A stretch of DNA of 64,000 bases. Source: Unio delphinus. Its lineage: Eukaryota > Mollusca > Bivalvia > Unionida > Unionidae. The notes beneath the pieces are model-generated. The model was given only the letters and a program-made list of their open reading frames with translations. It was not told where the DNA came from and searched no databases. The stretch is from the NCBI GenBank assembly GCA_029339505.1, contig JAQISU010000058.1:3053501-3117500 (forward strand), given 5' to 3'. Shown in pieces: positions 24,920 through 36,802 of this stretch (the stretch's first letter is position 1; every line of letters starts with the position of its first letter). The translations under genes and the position numbers were made by a program.

Positions 24920-25215
24920 CACCATCTCCAGCATGTATATGTCATTCACAATACAGCCTTACAGTGGTTCAAGTCCTACTTAGTCAACAAGACTCAAATT
25001 ATATCTGCAAATGGAATACACTCCAGCCCAGTTGATCTATGTTGTGGTGTTGCACAGGGGTCTGTTCTTGGACCTTTTTTTTTATTCTATACACTCAGCC
25101 ACTCTTAAGTGTCATAGATCATCACCCTGTGTCTCACCAATTGTACGCTGATGACACCCCAATATATATAAGTCTAGCCACCCAACTGAAGTTGATGCTA
25201 CATTTCTGATGTGAA
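24920..25215 (+). mobile_element. L2-like LINE internal fragment
   Basis: Resembles the RT at 9.65-10.15 kb. Coding pieces include VQWFKSYLV-type sequence, NGIHSSPVDLCCGVAQGSVLGP (motif B region, seen in two frames) and CTLMTPQYI-type remains of motif C. It has no 5' or 3' end and is broken by indels. Confidence 0.7.
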
Positions 25216-25445
25216 ATTTCTGATGATCAATAACTGATACCTTATAAACTCCCTACCTCCACCCACCCCAATAAGCTGTGAACCAGTGTCGGTACCCTTT
25301 ATTGTTTTTAGATAACCTTTAAAGAGCAGTCTTAAATAATCACCTGTCTCTTACTTCAAAGCCACATGACATATTATGACACTTGTTCTTTTGTCTCCTT
25401 GGATATGTAATTAAGATAATCCAGTGTATTTATCTGACAGTTGAT

Positions 25446-25488
<43 letters not shown>
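25446..25488. repeat. TA then GA microsatellite
   Basis: A TATATA run passes directly into about 12 GA units. Confidence 0.9.
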
Positions 25489-25489
<1 letters not shown>

Positions 25490-28080
25490 CTAATAGGCAA
25501 TTGAAGTGAGCCCCATTCAGTCGAAAACTAAAAGGAATTTTATTTCTGTGTCTTTCTTATATTTTTTGTTTTATTCATTAGCATATCCATATAGTGTGTC
25601 AAAATATTAACATTCAGTTAGATATATACCATTAGATAAGTACACGATATGGTGGACACTTTGGGATCTAACGAGAATTGTATGTTAAATAGACTCTGTG
25701 GAATAAAGGGTCAAACTAGAAATTAATTTGGCCACACACATTTTGGGACACCTGTGGTACAAGGGAAAAAAAAACATTATGCCACATTCTTTGCTGGTTG
25801 ATAGCTACACGTGGAAATCCTATGTTAGAAATGTCAAAAGTTTCAAAGAGGAATATCGTTATGAGGGCATTAGGTGAATTTAGCATGGGAATGGCAATAC
25901 AGCCACTAAAAGGGAGTTCTTTTTGTTTTTGATCTCAAGCTTTTAAATGGAAAACATCATAATAAAAACATCCTTATATTCAACATACATCTTTGGCTGA
26001 CTAAAATACATTGATCTAATATTAATCTCCCAATTGTAAACTATTAACACCCCACAATTACCGTTAAGCATATGTTTCCCTATACACATTCTACTTTGTG
26101 GTCCCCTTAACCCCTTTATAGGTTCCCTACCATCTCATTTTCAAACCAAACAACCATTCCCTTATCAACCTCATAATTACTATAAATATAAAAATATTAA
26201 TTTAATTGGAGTGATGTAGCAGAGAAAAGAAAGAAAAGTAATCACAAGCCCTTATGAAAACTGAGTTTTCATCTACAATCACAATCAGTAATATATGAAG
26301 GCCAAGAAGGGTGTTAGCAGCTGATAGGTAAAATTTTGGGTATATTAAATCATTAAAGATTCTTTCTAAGAATTATATTATATTACTAGAAGCAAGTTGT
26401 ATTTCAAATATATAAAACATCAAGTGAGTCAAATTTCCATTCATCAGACCAGAGTTATGATGTTATACTACCATACTTAATTAAGACACAAATTGGCATG
26501 CTGAAGGTCCTATTTTCCTTGAGATGGCACAACATTGTCACCTGCCAAATTCGTAATTATTTAATTAAAGAGTGTTAGTTTGGCTGAAACATGTTACAAG
26601 TTTGCCAATCCTAGCACTGACTTACCTAATGATCATTCAAGATTTTAAACCTTCGGTGAAAATGTTGCTTTTAATACATTTTTATCGTTAAAATATCAGG
26701 TGAAGTTAGAATTTGGAATGCATGAAACCCAAGAAGAATTTAGAACTGTTGCAATTCTGTTTATCTATTTTACCAATTTGCTGGCAGAAAATGCTGTTGC
26801 CAAAATTATTCAATATCAGATGAGACTGATTTAGTTTATATTTGCTCAAAATTTTGACCAACCTGGATTTTGTACCTACTTTTTATTCATGGTCTTTTCC
26901 ATGTCAAAAATGTTGTTTATGATAAGCATGAAAGAAAATGCAACCTAGAGCTGTTAAAACCTGCGCTAATGTTGATGATAACATTTGCCATCCGACACTG
27001 ACAGGCTATTATAGTCCACCCCACCCCACACACTAAAGAAAGGGCAGCATCTCTATTGTAAAAACATATCACTGTGAAAACATTACTGAGTATTAGTTTT
27101 TGCGATTTTTTGTGTATCTTTCTATAGAAATGTAGTGTAATTATCTTAATTTTTAGTAAAGGGCCAAATTTTGAAAAAATTTAAGTCATGCATTGCACTT
27201 TTTGAATATATGTTGGAACAGAGAGAGAAAGTGATAAACCATAATAGAATCTATGTATAAACCAAGTTAGCAGCATCAAGTCAAAATCAGTCTTGTTTTG
27301 AATAGGAACGGCTAACTCAAACATCATAAAATTACAAGATAAGGTAATTTGACCATATAGCCTTTAACGGGGGAAAAAAACATTGTTTGACCAAAGTTCC
27401 TCATATATATTTCAGCTCACCATTTGGAATTACCTATACCACTCATCTACCTAGACACAACAAAGGGTAGAATGTAAACAAAGGGGTTTACAAAGTTAGA
27501 AATTTTGCCTAATGCAAATATTATTATACAATGGCTTGCCATGAAATGTTTGTTACTGGTTTTTGTTTCAATATTTGTACACAGTTCTGCTTTTTTCTCA
27601 TAGACATTTCGATTACATAAAATTGTTAGGACTTGCACTGTCACCCTTTTATTTATTAAATATATGTACTCGAGTTTTGTTGATGACATACAAGGATACC
27701 CAAGGTGATTAATATATATTGTGTCGTATTTCAAAATAGTGAATTCAGTCCATCCTATACCACATGTGTTAATTTCTTTCAATGGGAAGAACTGAATGCT
27801 TTCAGTGATCAGACAATATCTGTGTATAAATACTTGTAAAGCTCTTTACATTAAGGATAGTCTTATCAGTCAGCAGTCTACTTTATGGACTTGCACATCT
27901 CCAGTTGCAGAGGTATGTAAATTTTTATTTTATTGCATATACGATATCGCTATTGTACTACCATGTCAATTTCTGTATGTTTTATAGCTTTGGTTTACGC
28001 ATTACAAGGCACATATTTATATTCATGTTTGCGACTTAGCGAAGGATTTATACTACTAATATATGGCTACATTTTTAAGA
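25489..28080. other. Intergenic, nothing recognised
   Basis: No repeats, RNA genes or coding exons could be supported. The reverse frame at 27447-27782 (111 codons) has no motif and codon usage like the background, so I do not call it. Confidence 0.45.
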
Positions 28081-29317
28081 AATGTTTAGTACAGTAGAAT
28101 TCTTATCCAGCATGGTTAGGTTTATTTCTGAACTTGTTTTATAATTATTGTGCGGGCAATGTAATCTGTATAGCCATTTATAACGTTTCCATGCCCGCGT
28201 CATGTATATTACACGGTCTTGAATATGTTTTCAGCTGTCCTGTTTTTTCCGGTTTTGTCCAGAGGCTAGAGTGTAAAGTGTCTATAATGTCCAGAGTCTA
28301 GAGTGTCCGAAGCATCCGGAATGTGTAGAGGTTGTGTTTATTTGTTTGTTTGTTTGATTATGATTTTTAACGTAGTTTTAACAGTATTTCAGTTATATCG
28401 CTACGATGTCTGCAGTGAGGCAGTTTATAGTGATGTCTAGCACTGGTGCACATTGCCTCAGACAAGAAGCATGATGTCCCACCCAGTAACGTTATCCAGG
28501 CCGACCAGTCTTAACACTAACCTCTTAATGCTGAGTGCCAAGCGAGGCAGCTGTTATTACCATTTTTGTAAGTCTTTGGTATGATTCGGCTGGTGATCAA
28601 ACCCACGACCGCCCGCATCCGCGGTAGCTCTAACCAATAGGCCACCAGAGCGGTTGTAGAGGTTGTGTAGAGCAGTGTAAATATGTGTAGTGCCGTCTGG
28701 AGTAACTGGAGCGTCTAGATGGTTTTGAGCGTCTAGGGTGTCTAGAGTGACCAGAGTGATCCCCAGCGTTCGAAGTTATCGGAATGATCGAGTTCGACGC
28801 GGTGCAAGCTGTAAAGCCGACCATATAAATTAATCATAGCAGCTGTGAAACTTAACTGTAGCAGCCGTGGAGTTGAAATAAAGTGTGCTGACGACGGAGT
28901 GTTATTTCCTTGCAAATAATCTTGTAGCCGTGGGCTAACTTTAGGATTCGTAAAGCCAGTTGCATATTTCGGGACTATAAAAATAAGTTGTATATCTTTC
29001 TCGTTTGCATAATTTCACTATGAGTGAATTCATTTTACTACATGAGTAAAATTCTACATTGTTTGCAATCTGAGTAAACTACATCCATCTTTCCATTGTG
29101 TAGTCAATGTGAATAATTCGCCCCTTTTATTTGTATTTTTCATTATTACATTTGTGCGTTCTTCTGTTAATTAATCCAATATTTGGATTAAATATCCAAG
29201 TACGTATTCATAATTAATTATTCATTAGAGTCATTCATGATGAAACATTGTATTTATATCATCATAAAACGTATTATGTTGTGAATCTGAAAATCCCATC
29301 CGGTTATCTTGTTACAG
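28081..29317 (+). repeat. Probable 5' LTR of a Ty3/gypsy-like element (left edge not fixed)
   Basis: The segment ends TTGTTACA just before a primer-binding-site-like sequence. It contains AATAAA near 28876 and is interrupted by a SINE (28338-28654). No second LTR copy was found, so the left edge is a guess. Confidence 0.4.
28338..28654 (-). mobile_element. tRNA-derived SINE (family 2) with 14-bp target duplication
   Basis: Flanked by the direct repeat TGTAGAGGTTGTGT (28324-28337 and 28655-28668). The minus strand starts with a tRNA-like head (A box TGGCCTATTGGTTAGAGC, B-box-like GGTTTGATCACC) and ends with an AAAC-type tail at 28338-28360. The body contains AAGAGGTTAGTGTTAAGACT and GGGTGGGACATCATGCTTCT, shared with copies at 56.8 and 58.5 kb. 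Confidence 0.82.
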
Positions 29318-29318
29318 T

Positions 29319-29336
29319 GGTGTCAGAAGTGGGATC
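29319..29336 (+). promoter_or_regulatory. Primer-binding site of an LTR retroelement
   Basis: TGGTGTCAGAAGTGGGAT is a typical primer-binding site of Ty3/gypsy-like elements (complement of a tRNA 3' end beginning TGG). It comes one base after a TACA end that would close the LTR. Confidence 0.6.
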
Positions 29337-29589
29337 ATTTCGGATTTAACGGAATACTAATATTATTTAATTATATTTGTATGATCTTTGTGTGTTTCAG
29401 ACGCTCTTGACAAAACAGTAAGATTAAGTAGACACATAACATTCTTTTAGTTTTTATACACATTTTATGTTTATGTTGCCTTCTGTAAAGGAAAATACGG
29501 TTTGTTGAAATAGAAATTACGCATTTTGTATAGTACTGAACTTTAAGTTGGTCACACCAAACTTTTGAAATGTTATCAATGAAAGAACT

Positions 29590-30020
29590 TGTATAACTGG
29601 GGAAACAGTTTGGCTAAGAGGGAGAGTGCCTTAGAAATGTCATTCTTGAATAACAGGCAAGGGAAAGGGACCAGAGGGAAAAGGAAAGGAAAGCTAAGAG
29701 GGAGTTAATAGAATTAGAAAAGAAGGCCGAACAGGAAGCCGAAGAAAGAAAATGGCTTTTAAAAAGGAAACGATATAATTGGAGATAAAGAGAAGACACA
29801 ACTATAAAAACAGGCCGAAAAGAAAGGATATAATGACAAAGGGCCACACGAAGTCAAATAGGTAAAAGGCGAGATGGACTAGATTATTGACGTAGAAGAT
29901 AAGGTCAAGATATTTCACGCTAATGTTCTTAAAGTCTACGTAGAAAGACATAGTCAAACAATTGATAAAGGTGCCTTGAATGTAGTATGCGTAGTGGTGA
30001 GTGAGGATGTACTTATTTTA
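29590..30020 (+). pseudogene. Gypsy-like remnant: gag-like charged helix joined to integrase C-terminal tail
   Basis: The + strand at 29640-29850 codes in broken frames for a Lys/Glu-rich helix like gag N-termini of invertebrate Ty3/gypsy elements. Around 29900-29960 is DKVKIFHANVLKVYVER, matching the conserved HxNxLKxY end of gypsy integrases. RT, RNase H and the integrase core are missing between them, so this is an internally deleted copy. Confidence 0.55.
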
Positions 30021-30244
30021 CCTTATTATAGCTTTCATTTTCAAATATGAATAACACGTTAGACATCAAAAAGTTAAATTGTTAATCCTTACGTGGTCAT
30101 GACTCACAGGACAATATACCAAAAGAGTCAATTATCTTAAGCGTCCTGCTTATATTGTTATTTCTTAATTCTTTTGTAAATGCCGATACGGCTATAATTA
30201 TCTTAAGGATAATGTGTAGTATGTTGATGTTAATCCTCTTGTTG

Positions 30245-30360
30245 GTGCCAAAACTGCCGGCACCAAAACGGCCCACGCCAAAACATCCAAGTGCCAAAAC
30301 GGTCACGACAAACCGGCCGGCACCAAACCGGCGGCGCCAAAACGTCACGGACCGGCGTGA
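30245..30360. repeat. GC-rich cluster of GCCAAAACGG-like motifs
   Basis: About seven degenerate direct repeats of a 13-18-base motif (GGCACCAAAACGG, CACGCCAAAACATC, GTGCCAAAACGGTC, GGCGCCAAAACGTC). It stands out sharply from the AT-rich surroundings and resembles the subterminal repeats of some MULE-type DNA transposons, but no second end was found. Confidence 0.5.
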
Positions 30361-30602
30361 GACAATCAATGAAGAAATGGGGAAAATGTAAGACCAGGAA
30401 GTGATCGAACCTTCCAGTTCCCCGTACTCGCCCCCCCCCCCCCCTTGTGTTCGCCTGAAAGAAAGACGAGACGAACCGTTTTTGCATTGACTTTCGGAAA
30501 TTTTACAAAAACACAGTGCTCGACGCAGAACAAATGCTATACATGGACATTTATTTTCAAAGTCGGCAGGTCATAAATACATTTCCAAATTACACTTTTA
30601 AT

Positions 30603-31345
30603 AATGATGATAATAATGAAGACTTTCTGAAGCGCATAAGCTTTAGAAGCTCTAAGCGCTTTAGAACGTCTATATCAGAGGCGTAGCGATGATATTTTGC
30701 GCCCGGGGACGAACTATAAAACTGGCGCCCCAGCGATCTTGTGACCGATTTATTACCCTTGTTTACTTATTATCATGTAACGTTGCAAGCCTCATTTTGG
30801 CGCCCCTGTACCTTGGCGCCCGAGGACATATGTACCCCCTGCCCCCCCCCCCCAGCTACGCCTCTTGTCTATACTAATATGACTACAAAAACAAAACACG
30901 ATGAAATCATAAATTATAAAAACATGCTGAAAATATTAAAAGTAGGAAACATTATTAGGTCTTTATGTTTGTTCTTGCAGAAAGAAAATGTGAGTTTTAA
31001 AAGCACTCTTGAAAGGGATCGCTGTGTCTTTGTGTCTCATTTCAATGGGCAATTCATTGCCACATTCTTGGGCCTAAGTATGCAAAAGAACGTTGTCCAT
31101 ATGACTTCGTTTTCATAATGGGAATAATGAGTATACGATTGTCAGAAGAGGAGCATATCTTGCTGGTGTGTACACATGGGTGATGCCAGATAAGTATATT
31201 GGATTAGAGTCCGTCACAGATACGTAGCACAGAGAACAAATTTTGTGTTTGATTCTCGATCGAATGGATAGCCAGTGTACAGAGAGAGCATCGGGAAGAT
31301 GTGCTCTGATCGTGATACTCTAAGAATGATCCGAGCAGCTGTGTT
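30603..31345 (-). mobile_element. L2-like LINE 3' end, minus strand, with nested MITE
   Basis: Starts with TAATAATGATGATAATAATG (reverse of an ATT tail) and continues with the 3' region shared with 17.6-18.2 kb: GAAAGGGATCGCTGTGTCTT, GGGAATAATGAGTATACGAT and GGAGCATATCTTGCTGGTGT. A MITE at 30676-30866 splits the 3' UTR. Confidence 0.75.
30676..30866. mobile_element. hAT-type MITE, 191 bp
   Basis: Terminal inverted repeats CAGAGGCGTAGC and GCTACGCCTCTT (11 of 12 paired). Flanks GTCTATAT (30668-30675) and GTCTATAC (30867-30874) form a near-perfect 8-bp target duplication, the hAT hallmark. The inside is GC-rich with GGCGCCC motifs and a poly-C run. Confidence 0.8.
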
Positions 31346-31445
31346 TTGACCTTACCAATGGATATTAAGGTCTTTGTCAGTTTAAAGTTATGCAGTCGGT
31401 TTAGTCAACACCGGTGCGTCGTGTGTTCGTCTCATTCAAACTGTT

Positions 31446-31730
31446 GAATGGGATGGAACACGTAGACAGATTCGCAGATGATATCTTTGTTTAGACATAT
31501 ACATGGGATGAATATGCAAGAGTATTAAGTAATCTGTTCGATAGACTTCACACTGCAAATCTTACAGCTAAGCCCAACAAATGTAGTATAGGGTATTTAA
31601 AACTATAATATTTGGGACATCTTGTCAGTGGACTAGGCCAGTTGTAACCTCACCCAGATAATATAGGAACATTCAGAGATGCACCAAGACCAGAAATAAG
31701 ACACAGATAAGACCTTTCCTAGGTTTGATT
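31446..31730 (+). pseudogene. Ty3/gypsy reverse transcriptase fragment
   Basis: Codes for VDRFADDIFV (YxDD-box equivalent), then TWDEYARVLSNLFDRLHTAN, LTAKPNKCSIGYLKL and YLGHLVSG, in the order of gypsy RT motifs C to E. In-frame stops make it a pseudogene. It may belong to the same dead element as the PBS and gag remnant at 29.3-30.0 kb, although the order is disturbed by insertions. Confidence 0.78.
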
Positions 31731-32405
31731 GGGTTTTAGGTTTGTTTGGGTTTTATTTTGTTATCTTGTTACATACACAATATAATAAACACTGATTAAC
31801 AATAATTCAGTGGTATAGATGTTTCCATTTATGTGTACGCTTTAATATCTGATCTGTACGTTTAAGAAACAACTAATAAAAACATTCGAACACTTGTATT
31901 TTTGGTACATTCACCTGATTAGGTATCACGATTACATTTCAAAAATAAATCACGAAAGTCCATATTAATTCGTTTTGTAGTGTCTTTCTTGTTTCTAATG
32001 TTTGTCACTGGCATTGTTTTTCTCCTGCGTCAAAATATGTTTTAAAGAAATACAAGACAATGTTGAAGAAGAAATTACGCACAACATTATCCACACACTT
32101 TTGGGATTATGAGCCTTGTAATTGCACATAATCGAATTGCATGTAATAACTGAAATTATGTATTCCATTTTCGAATCGTAGATGTACTACTATCTGCTAT
32201 CAGCAATTCGTATTCCAAAAATATTAAATGTCTTGTGAGCAAGAGTTTCGTTGGGTTGTTTTTTTTACGGGGCAGGTTGTTTAAATTGTTGGGCCGAGTG
32301 CAGTTTAAACATGGATGAGTTACTTACATGCCTTAGACTCGTATGCCTAGAACGTTTGGAATGACAGAAATAGTCAAAGACTAATTTCCGCACTTTTTAA
32401 GTACC
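31731..32405. other. Intergenic, nothing recognised
   Basis: No motif or repeat recognised between the gypsy RT and the polymerase B relic. Confidence 0.45.
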
Positions 32406-34230
32406 GAAGCCAATCAACACGCCGTTCTACCCCATTTGCCTGAGGATCACTTCTACGACCCCGACAATATGCGCACTGAACAACGATAAGCTTTCTACGT
32501 TCGCTATCACACTTACGCCTCTGACCACTTCGAATTTCAGGAAGAAATGTTAAAGTACTGTCGCTCTGCCCTTGACACTGTTGGCATTATTGTGGACAAT
32601 TTCGAGAATTATTCATGGAACACGGAAAGACTGATCATTTCAACGAAGCTTGTAACATTGCAAAAGCGTGTTTCTTAGTGTACACCAACGATTCATGCCC
32701 GAAAACACCCTGGCAATTATAAGCTCTCCATCAACGAACTTTGTCAAACGTCAATACTTGGTCAAAGCCCTATGCTGGCTACATTACGTGTGCGATATTT
32801 CAAGGATGCCCCATCTGCTGCCCTCAACATGACACCAAAATAACTTTTTAAAACGGACCATGGAAGACTTATACGAGGCCACTTCTAAGTGGCGCTTGTA
32901 GTTTGCAGCAAGGATACACAGTGGTGGAAATGTGGAAACATGAGTACGATCGCCATTTGAAAACCGATCCCGAGTTTAAACGCATCGTGAAACGTTACAA
33001 ACTGGTGTACCCACTGAATCCGCGAAACAGTTTGTACTGAGGACGGATGAATGCTACCTGTTCGTTGTCCGACGCCGACGAAGAGAAAGGAAAATAAATT
33101 AAATACTTGGACGCGTGTTCGCTGTATCTTTACGTGTGCAAATATCGCCACTTTCCAGTAGGACATCTTCAATTGCTGGCGAAACATATCGACGTGGACA
33201 ACATTTGACAATACAAAGGATTGATCAAGTGCAAAGTCTTGCCTATCACGGTCTTGAACCACGGACTTTTACCATGCCGTTTTACCTCACATATGCCAAG
33301 GAAAAATGAGGTTTCCCTTGTGTCGTACATGTGCCGAACGTTCAAATATGATCAGCTTTGTCGGCACACCCAGGAAGAATGCGCCTTGACGAGAAAATGT
33401 GTCAGCGTGGAATTGTTTAAAACTCTGGACCTGGGATCCCTATTGTTAGAGGTGTGCGAAATTTACCACCGTCCTAAGACACAAAAATAACACAAGTGCG
33501 ATGAGTCTCATGAAATTTTTTTCGCAGACTACATGGAAGCCTTTTGAAACAAGAAGCCAGCGGCTATTCTTCCTGGTACCGCACTGCCAAAGACCATACA
33601 AAATTCAAAGAGAAATACTGAAAGCAAGAAGGCATCACTTTAAACAACGATGATATACATGCAGCAAGGCGATCGTTTGCCAAAGTGATATTAAATTGTT
33701 TGTCGGGTAACATAGCACAACATACCCGAGACTGAGTCTTTGACAGAACCTTGACACTTCTTCTAGATGATTCACAACAAAACCCAAATACAAAAAAGAC
33801 GTGGACGTCGTTCTTGAGGACTTGATCTAACAATCTCAGTTACGAAAAAGAACTAGACTTTGAAGAAGCCGACGAGTTTGGAAGTGTCATCATTGCGACT
33901 TATAATGACAGTCCGTGATCTTTTATAATTGTACGAAGCTATAAATATTTGTTAGGAGATCTCGTCCTTTACTTTGACACGGAGAGTTGCATCTGCATCG
34001 ATCGCGTGGGTCAACGTCACCCTGACATCTAAGGAGACTGTTTAAGAGCCTTGACGGACGAGCATCTCGACGACAAGATTCTACGTTTAGCTAGTGGCGG
34101 TAATACATTAATACAAAATATGGCTTCGAATACAGGGACAAACAAGGAGAAGTGCACACCGAGTGTAAATGGAAAGGATTGACTCTCAATTATCTCAACA
34201 GTCGAGTGGTGACGAATATGTGTAGTTGTT
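32406..34230 (+). pseudogene. Protein-primed type-B DNA polymerase relic (Polinton-type)
   Basis: About 1.8 kb codes in several frames for pieces of a family-B polymerase of the protein-primed group: FYDPDNMRTEQR near 32.45 kb, KYLDACSLYLYVCKYRHFPV at 33101 (motif A, with Leu where the family has Pro), an IKCKVLP segment near 33.23 kb, EERAL-type remains at 33.38 kb, and YFDTESCICI at 33970 (motif C, YxDTDS-like). At least ten stops and frameshifts break it. Such polymerases replicate Polinton/Maverick DNA from a terminal protein. It lies about 3 kb left of the virus-like gene block and may belong to that element or to an older insertion. Confidence 0.8.
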
Positions 34231-34970
34231 TCTTTCTCTATGTCTAGGTTTGTTCCTATCAACCTTTGTCCCTATAAATGCATTTCACCATATAAATAGG
34301 TTTGGCCCTATAAACACCGTGATTTCACACATGTTCAATTCCCCAGGTGTCATACCCATGCCAAATTTCCATTGCCGCTATACATGCCCACCCATGTTAA
34401 ATTCTCATAGTCCCTTTTTGTCATGGACTTCCATTGACTCTATACTTCCACTAACCTTATACAAACCCAAGGTTTTGCCCCTTGTTAAATTTTATATAAA
34501 CCCTAAACAGTCAAACGAGCTTTTTGACTCTGATTTTCATAGACCCTAAAAGATTTATGAGAAACAGAAACGTCGCAACCTATGCACAATTATTGCAAAA
34601 TATTGTATCCCCCTTCTCAGAGCAAATCTCTCCAAAAGCAAAAACAACAACAACCAATGTGGCTGTACTTTAGAGAATGTGTTTCTAAAATTGAATTCGT
34701 GTTACCATCCATATTTGCTAAGGTGCCCCGCATCCTTAGAGCAGTCCTTGAAAGTTTTGCTTTGCGTCAACTAAATAGTCATATTTGAATTATGCCACTG
34801 AACAGCTGTATTGTATATCGTCATATTCGTCCTTCATTGAAATATATCAACATTAACAATAGCTGCATCCATGTCAAACCCAGCGATAAATCTTCTGACC
34901 ACGACAGCCATCCTCGAAAACCCTACTTGGGAAATCATTTCTTGGCACTCTAAGTGGACCAAGCATTGAA
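34231..34970. other. Between polymerase relic and capsid-like fragment, unrecognised
   Basis: A + strand open frame of 107 codons (34226-34549) is Pro/His/Phe-rich with a hydrophobic start and has no family I recognise. A Lys/Gln/Thr-rich frame follows near 34.58 kb. I do not call a gene. Confidence 0.35.
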
Positions 34971-34971
34971 C

Positions 34972-35165
34972 TATGAATAATCAATTTTACTTAACAGTTT
35001 CTAGTGACAATTCCATTAAACGTTATATTGTTTCACGGCAAAATTACCACGTTCACAAAACTCATTGAAAAGTAGCTTTGGTAGAAATTATTTATCTCAC
35101 CCAAGTCTGTAGTATAGCGGAAGATCAAACCACTTTCGTCAATAATCTAGTTCAATAATGCTTGA
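34972..35165 (+). pseudogene. Possible N-terminus of a Polinton capsid-associated protein
   Basis: Codes for NNQFYLTVSSDNSIKRYI and, after breaks, for VALVEIIYLTQV, spaced as in a protein commonly carried by Polinton elements near the polymerase gene. Stops intervene and the rest is missing. The call is from pattern memory and is weak. Confidence 0.4.
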
Positions 35166-35224
35166 ACAAAAATGATGCATGCTTTAACAAACAATAAAAA
35201 CAAAATGTAAGAATCACCAACGAA

Positions 35225-35508
35225 TCCTCTAATTGATATTTATTCCATGAGAATTAGTTTACATTATTTTAATTATCAAAATCTCTAATTGATATTTATT
35301 CCATGAGAATTAGTTTACATTATTTTAATTATCAAAATCTCTAATTGATATTTATTCCATGAGAATTAGTTTACATTATTTTAATTATCAAAATCTCTAA
35401 TTGATATTTATTCCATGAGAATTAGTTTACATTATTTTAATTATCAAAATCTCTAATTGATATTTATTCCATGAGAATTAGTTTACATTATTTTAATTAT
35501 CAAAATCT
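35225..35508. repeat. 57-bp satellite, five near-identical copies
   Basis: The unit is TCTCTAATTGATATTTATTC plus CATGAGAATTAGTTTACATT plus ATTTTAATTATCAAAA. Copies are identical or almost so, showing very recent expansion. Confidence 0.95.
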
Positions 35509-36057
35509 CGGCCATTTAGTAAAAGCACTTTAAAAAAACGAGTGAGTGTCCAGTAATCGTGCACCATCTACCATTAAACTTTCAAAAGCTTGTCCATCAG
35601 ATTTACTTCCATTTTGTCTGCAATTCTGAGCAAATAAAAATATCTCGTTCCCATTGATGAAATAAAATACAACGAACGTTTCAATAAGTAATTTTGATCC
35701 CTTATCTAACTTAACTGAAAGAATCAAGAACATTTGCGTATATTGTTAACATCGAGCACAAATCTGTTCCGTTGATGAGAGTAACTCAAACTGAATTTTG
35801 CTCAAAGTCATTTCTTACAAAATGAGGGTGGATCGCCCGTCCTGTCATAGCAGCGTGATTTGGCAGTGTCTATATTAGCTAACCAGAGATTTTGTGACAA
35901 AAAATTAAAGGATGGTTGTGCTATATTAATTTAGGCCGCATGGTGATACTAATTTTCGTTGGCATATCAATCCTTTTTACTTTGAAATATCCCAATCGAA
36001 TATTAGTAAATATCATTTTCCCGAACTTATCCATCATTTTAGTCATATCCATCAAGC

Positions 36058-36783
36058 TTGTTAGACTGGAACGATAGTTCTATCGTTTTCATCATCAGGA
36101 CTTAAGTTAATCAGTCATACTGTTATCAATATTTTATTTCTCTTTTGTTCTTATCATTTATCCATGATCGAGGATAGACGCCGTGTATACTAGACTATTT
36201 TAATATAATGCCTAACTGACTTTTGTGATGATTTATAAGTAGTAAACAAGTTCAAAGTCTAACCGTGTTTAACAATTAGTGAATTTGTCCATTAAAACGA
36301 TCTGTTCTCCAGGATACTTAGCTGTGTTATGGATCAGGTAGCAGTTGGTATAACAAAGATGTTTTGTAAACAATGCATTCATTCATATTCCTTGTGAATC
36401 TGTAATTAGAGGTTTTAGCTGTGTTTGGTGTCATTTAGAGGCATGAACGTGCTTGTTGATATTTTAGGATTATTGTGAATTCAAGGAAAGACTTTCTGGA
36501 TTATCTCATAGTGGTATATCAAGACTTATGGTGCATAATCTCATCAAACTATTGGTACATTAACACGTTCACTTCTAATAAAATTCATACGGAATAGTCT
36601 TAAATTGTGGACTTATGGTCGAACATTTCGATTATTTGAGATTTAACATTCGCAATACCGTAAATTCGTTTGGAATTGTAAAGTTTAAGCGTAGAGAAAT
36701 AAATGTATTTATTTTCTTCAGTAAATATCTTCGTTTCGCGTCTTTACTTTACTTAGTTTAAAACCATATAGCCGTAACTAAAA
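36058..36783 (+). repeat. Possible solo or 5' LTR
   Basis: About 725 bases starting TGTTAGACTGGAACG and ending just before a tRNA-Pro-like primer-binding site, with AATAAA near 36.70 kb. No second copy is in the window. The palindrome CGATAGTTCTATCG lies near its left end. Confidence 0.35.
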
Positions 36784-36784
36784 T

Positions 36785-36802
36785 TGGGGGCTCATCCGGG
36801 GT
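36785..36802 (+). promoter_or_regulatory. tRNA-Pro-like primer-binding site
   Basis: GGGGGCTCATCCGGGGTC, with the preceding T, differs by a single base from the classic tRNA-Pro primer-binding site over TGGGGGCTCxTCCGGG. No gag or pol follows; the virus-like block starts about 300 bases on. Confidence 0.5.

Noticed and set aside
27447..27782. 111-codon reverse frame
   Set aside because: No motif, start context, splice sites or compositional difference from the flanks.
29614..29847. Reverse Ser/Leu-rich frame with a signal-peptide-like look
   Set aside because: Antisense of the Lys/Glu-rich gag-like stretch on the + strand.
32885..33262. 125-codon reverse frame opposite the polymerase B relic
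   Set aside because: The plus strand carries recognisable polymerase pieces there; the reverse frame has no motif.
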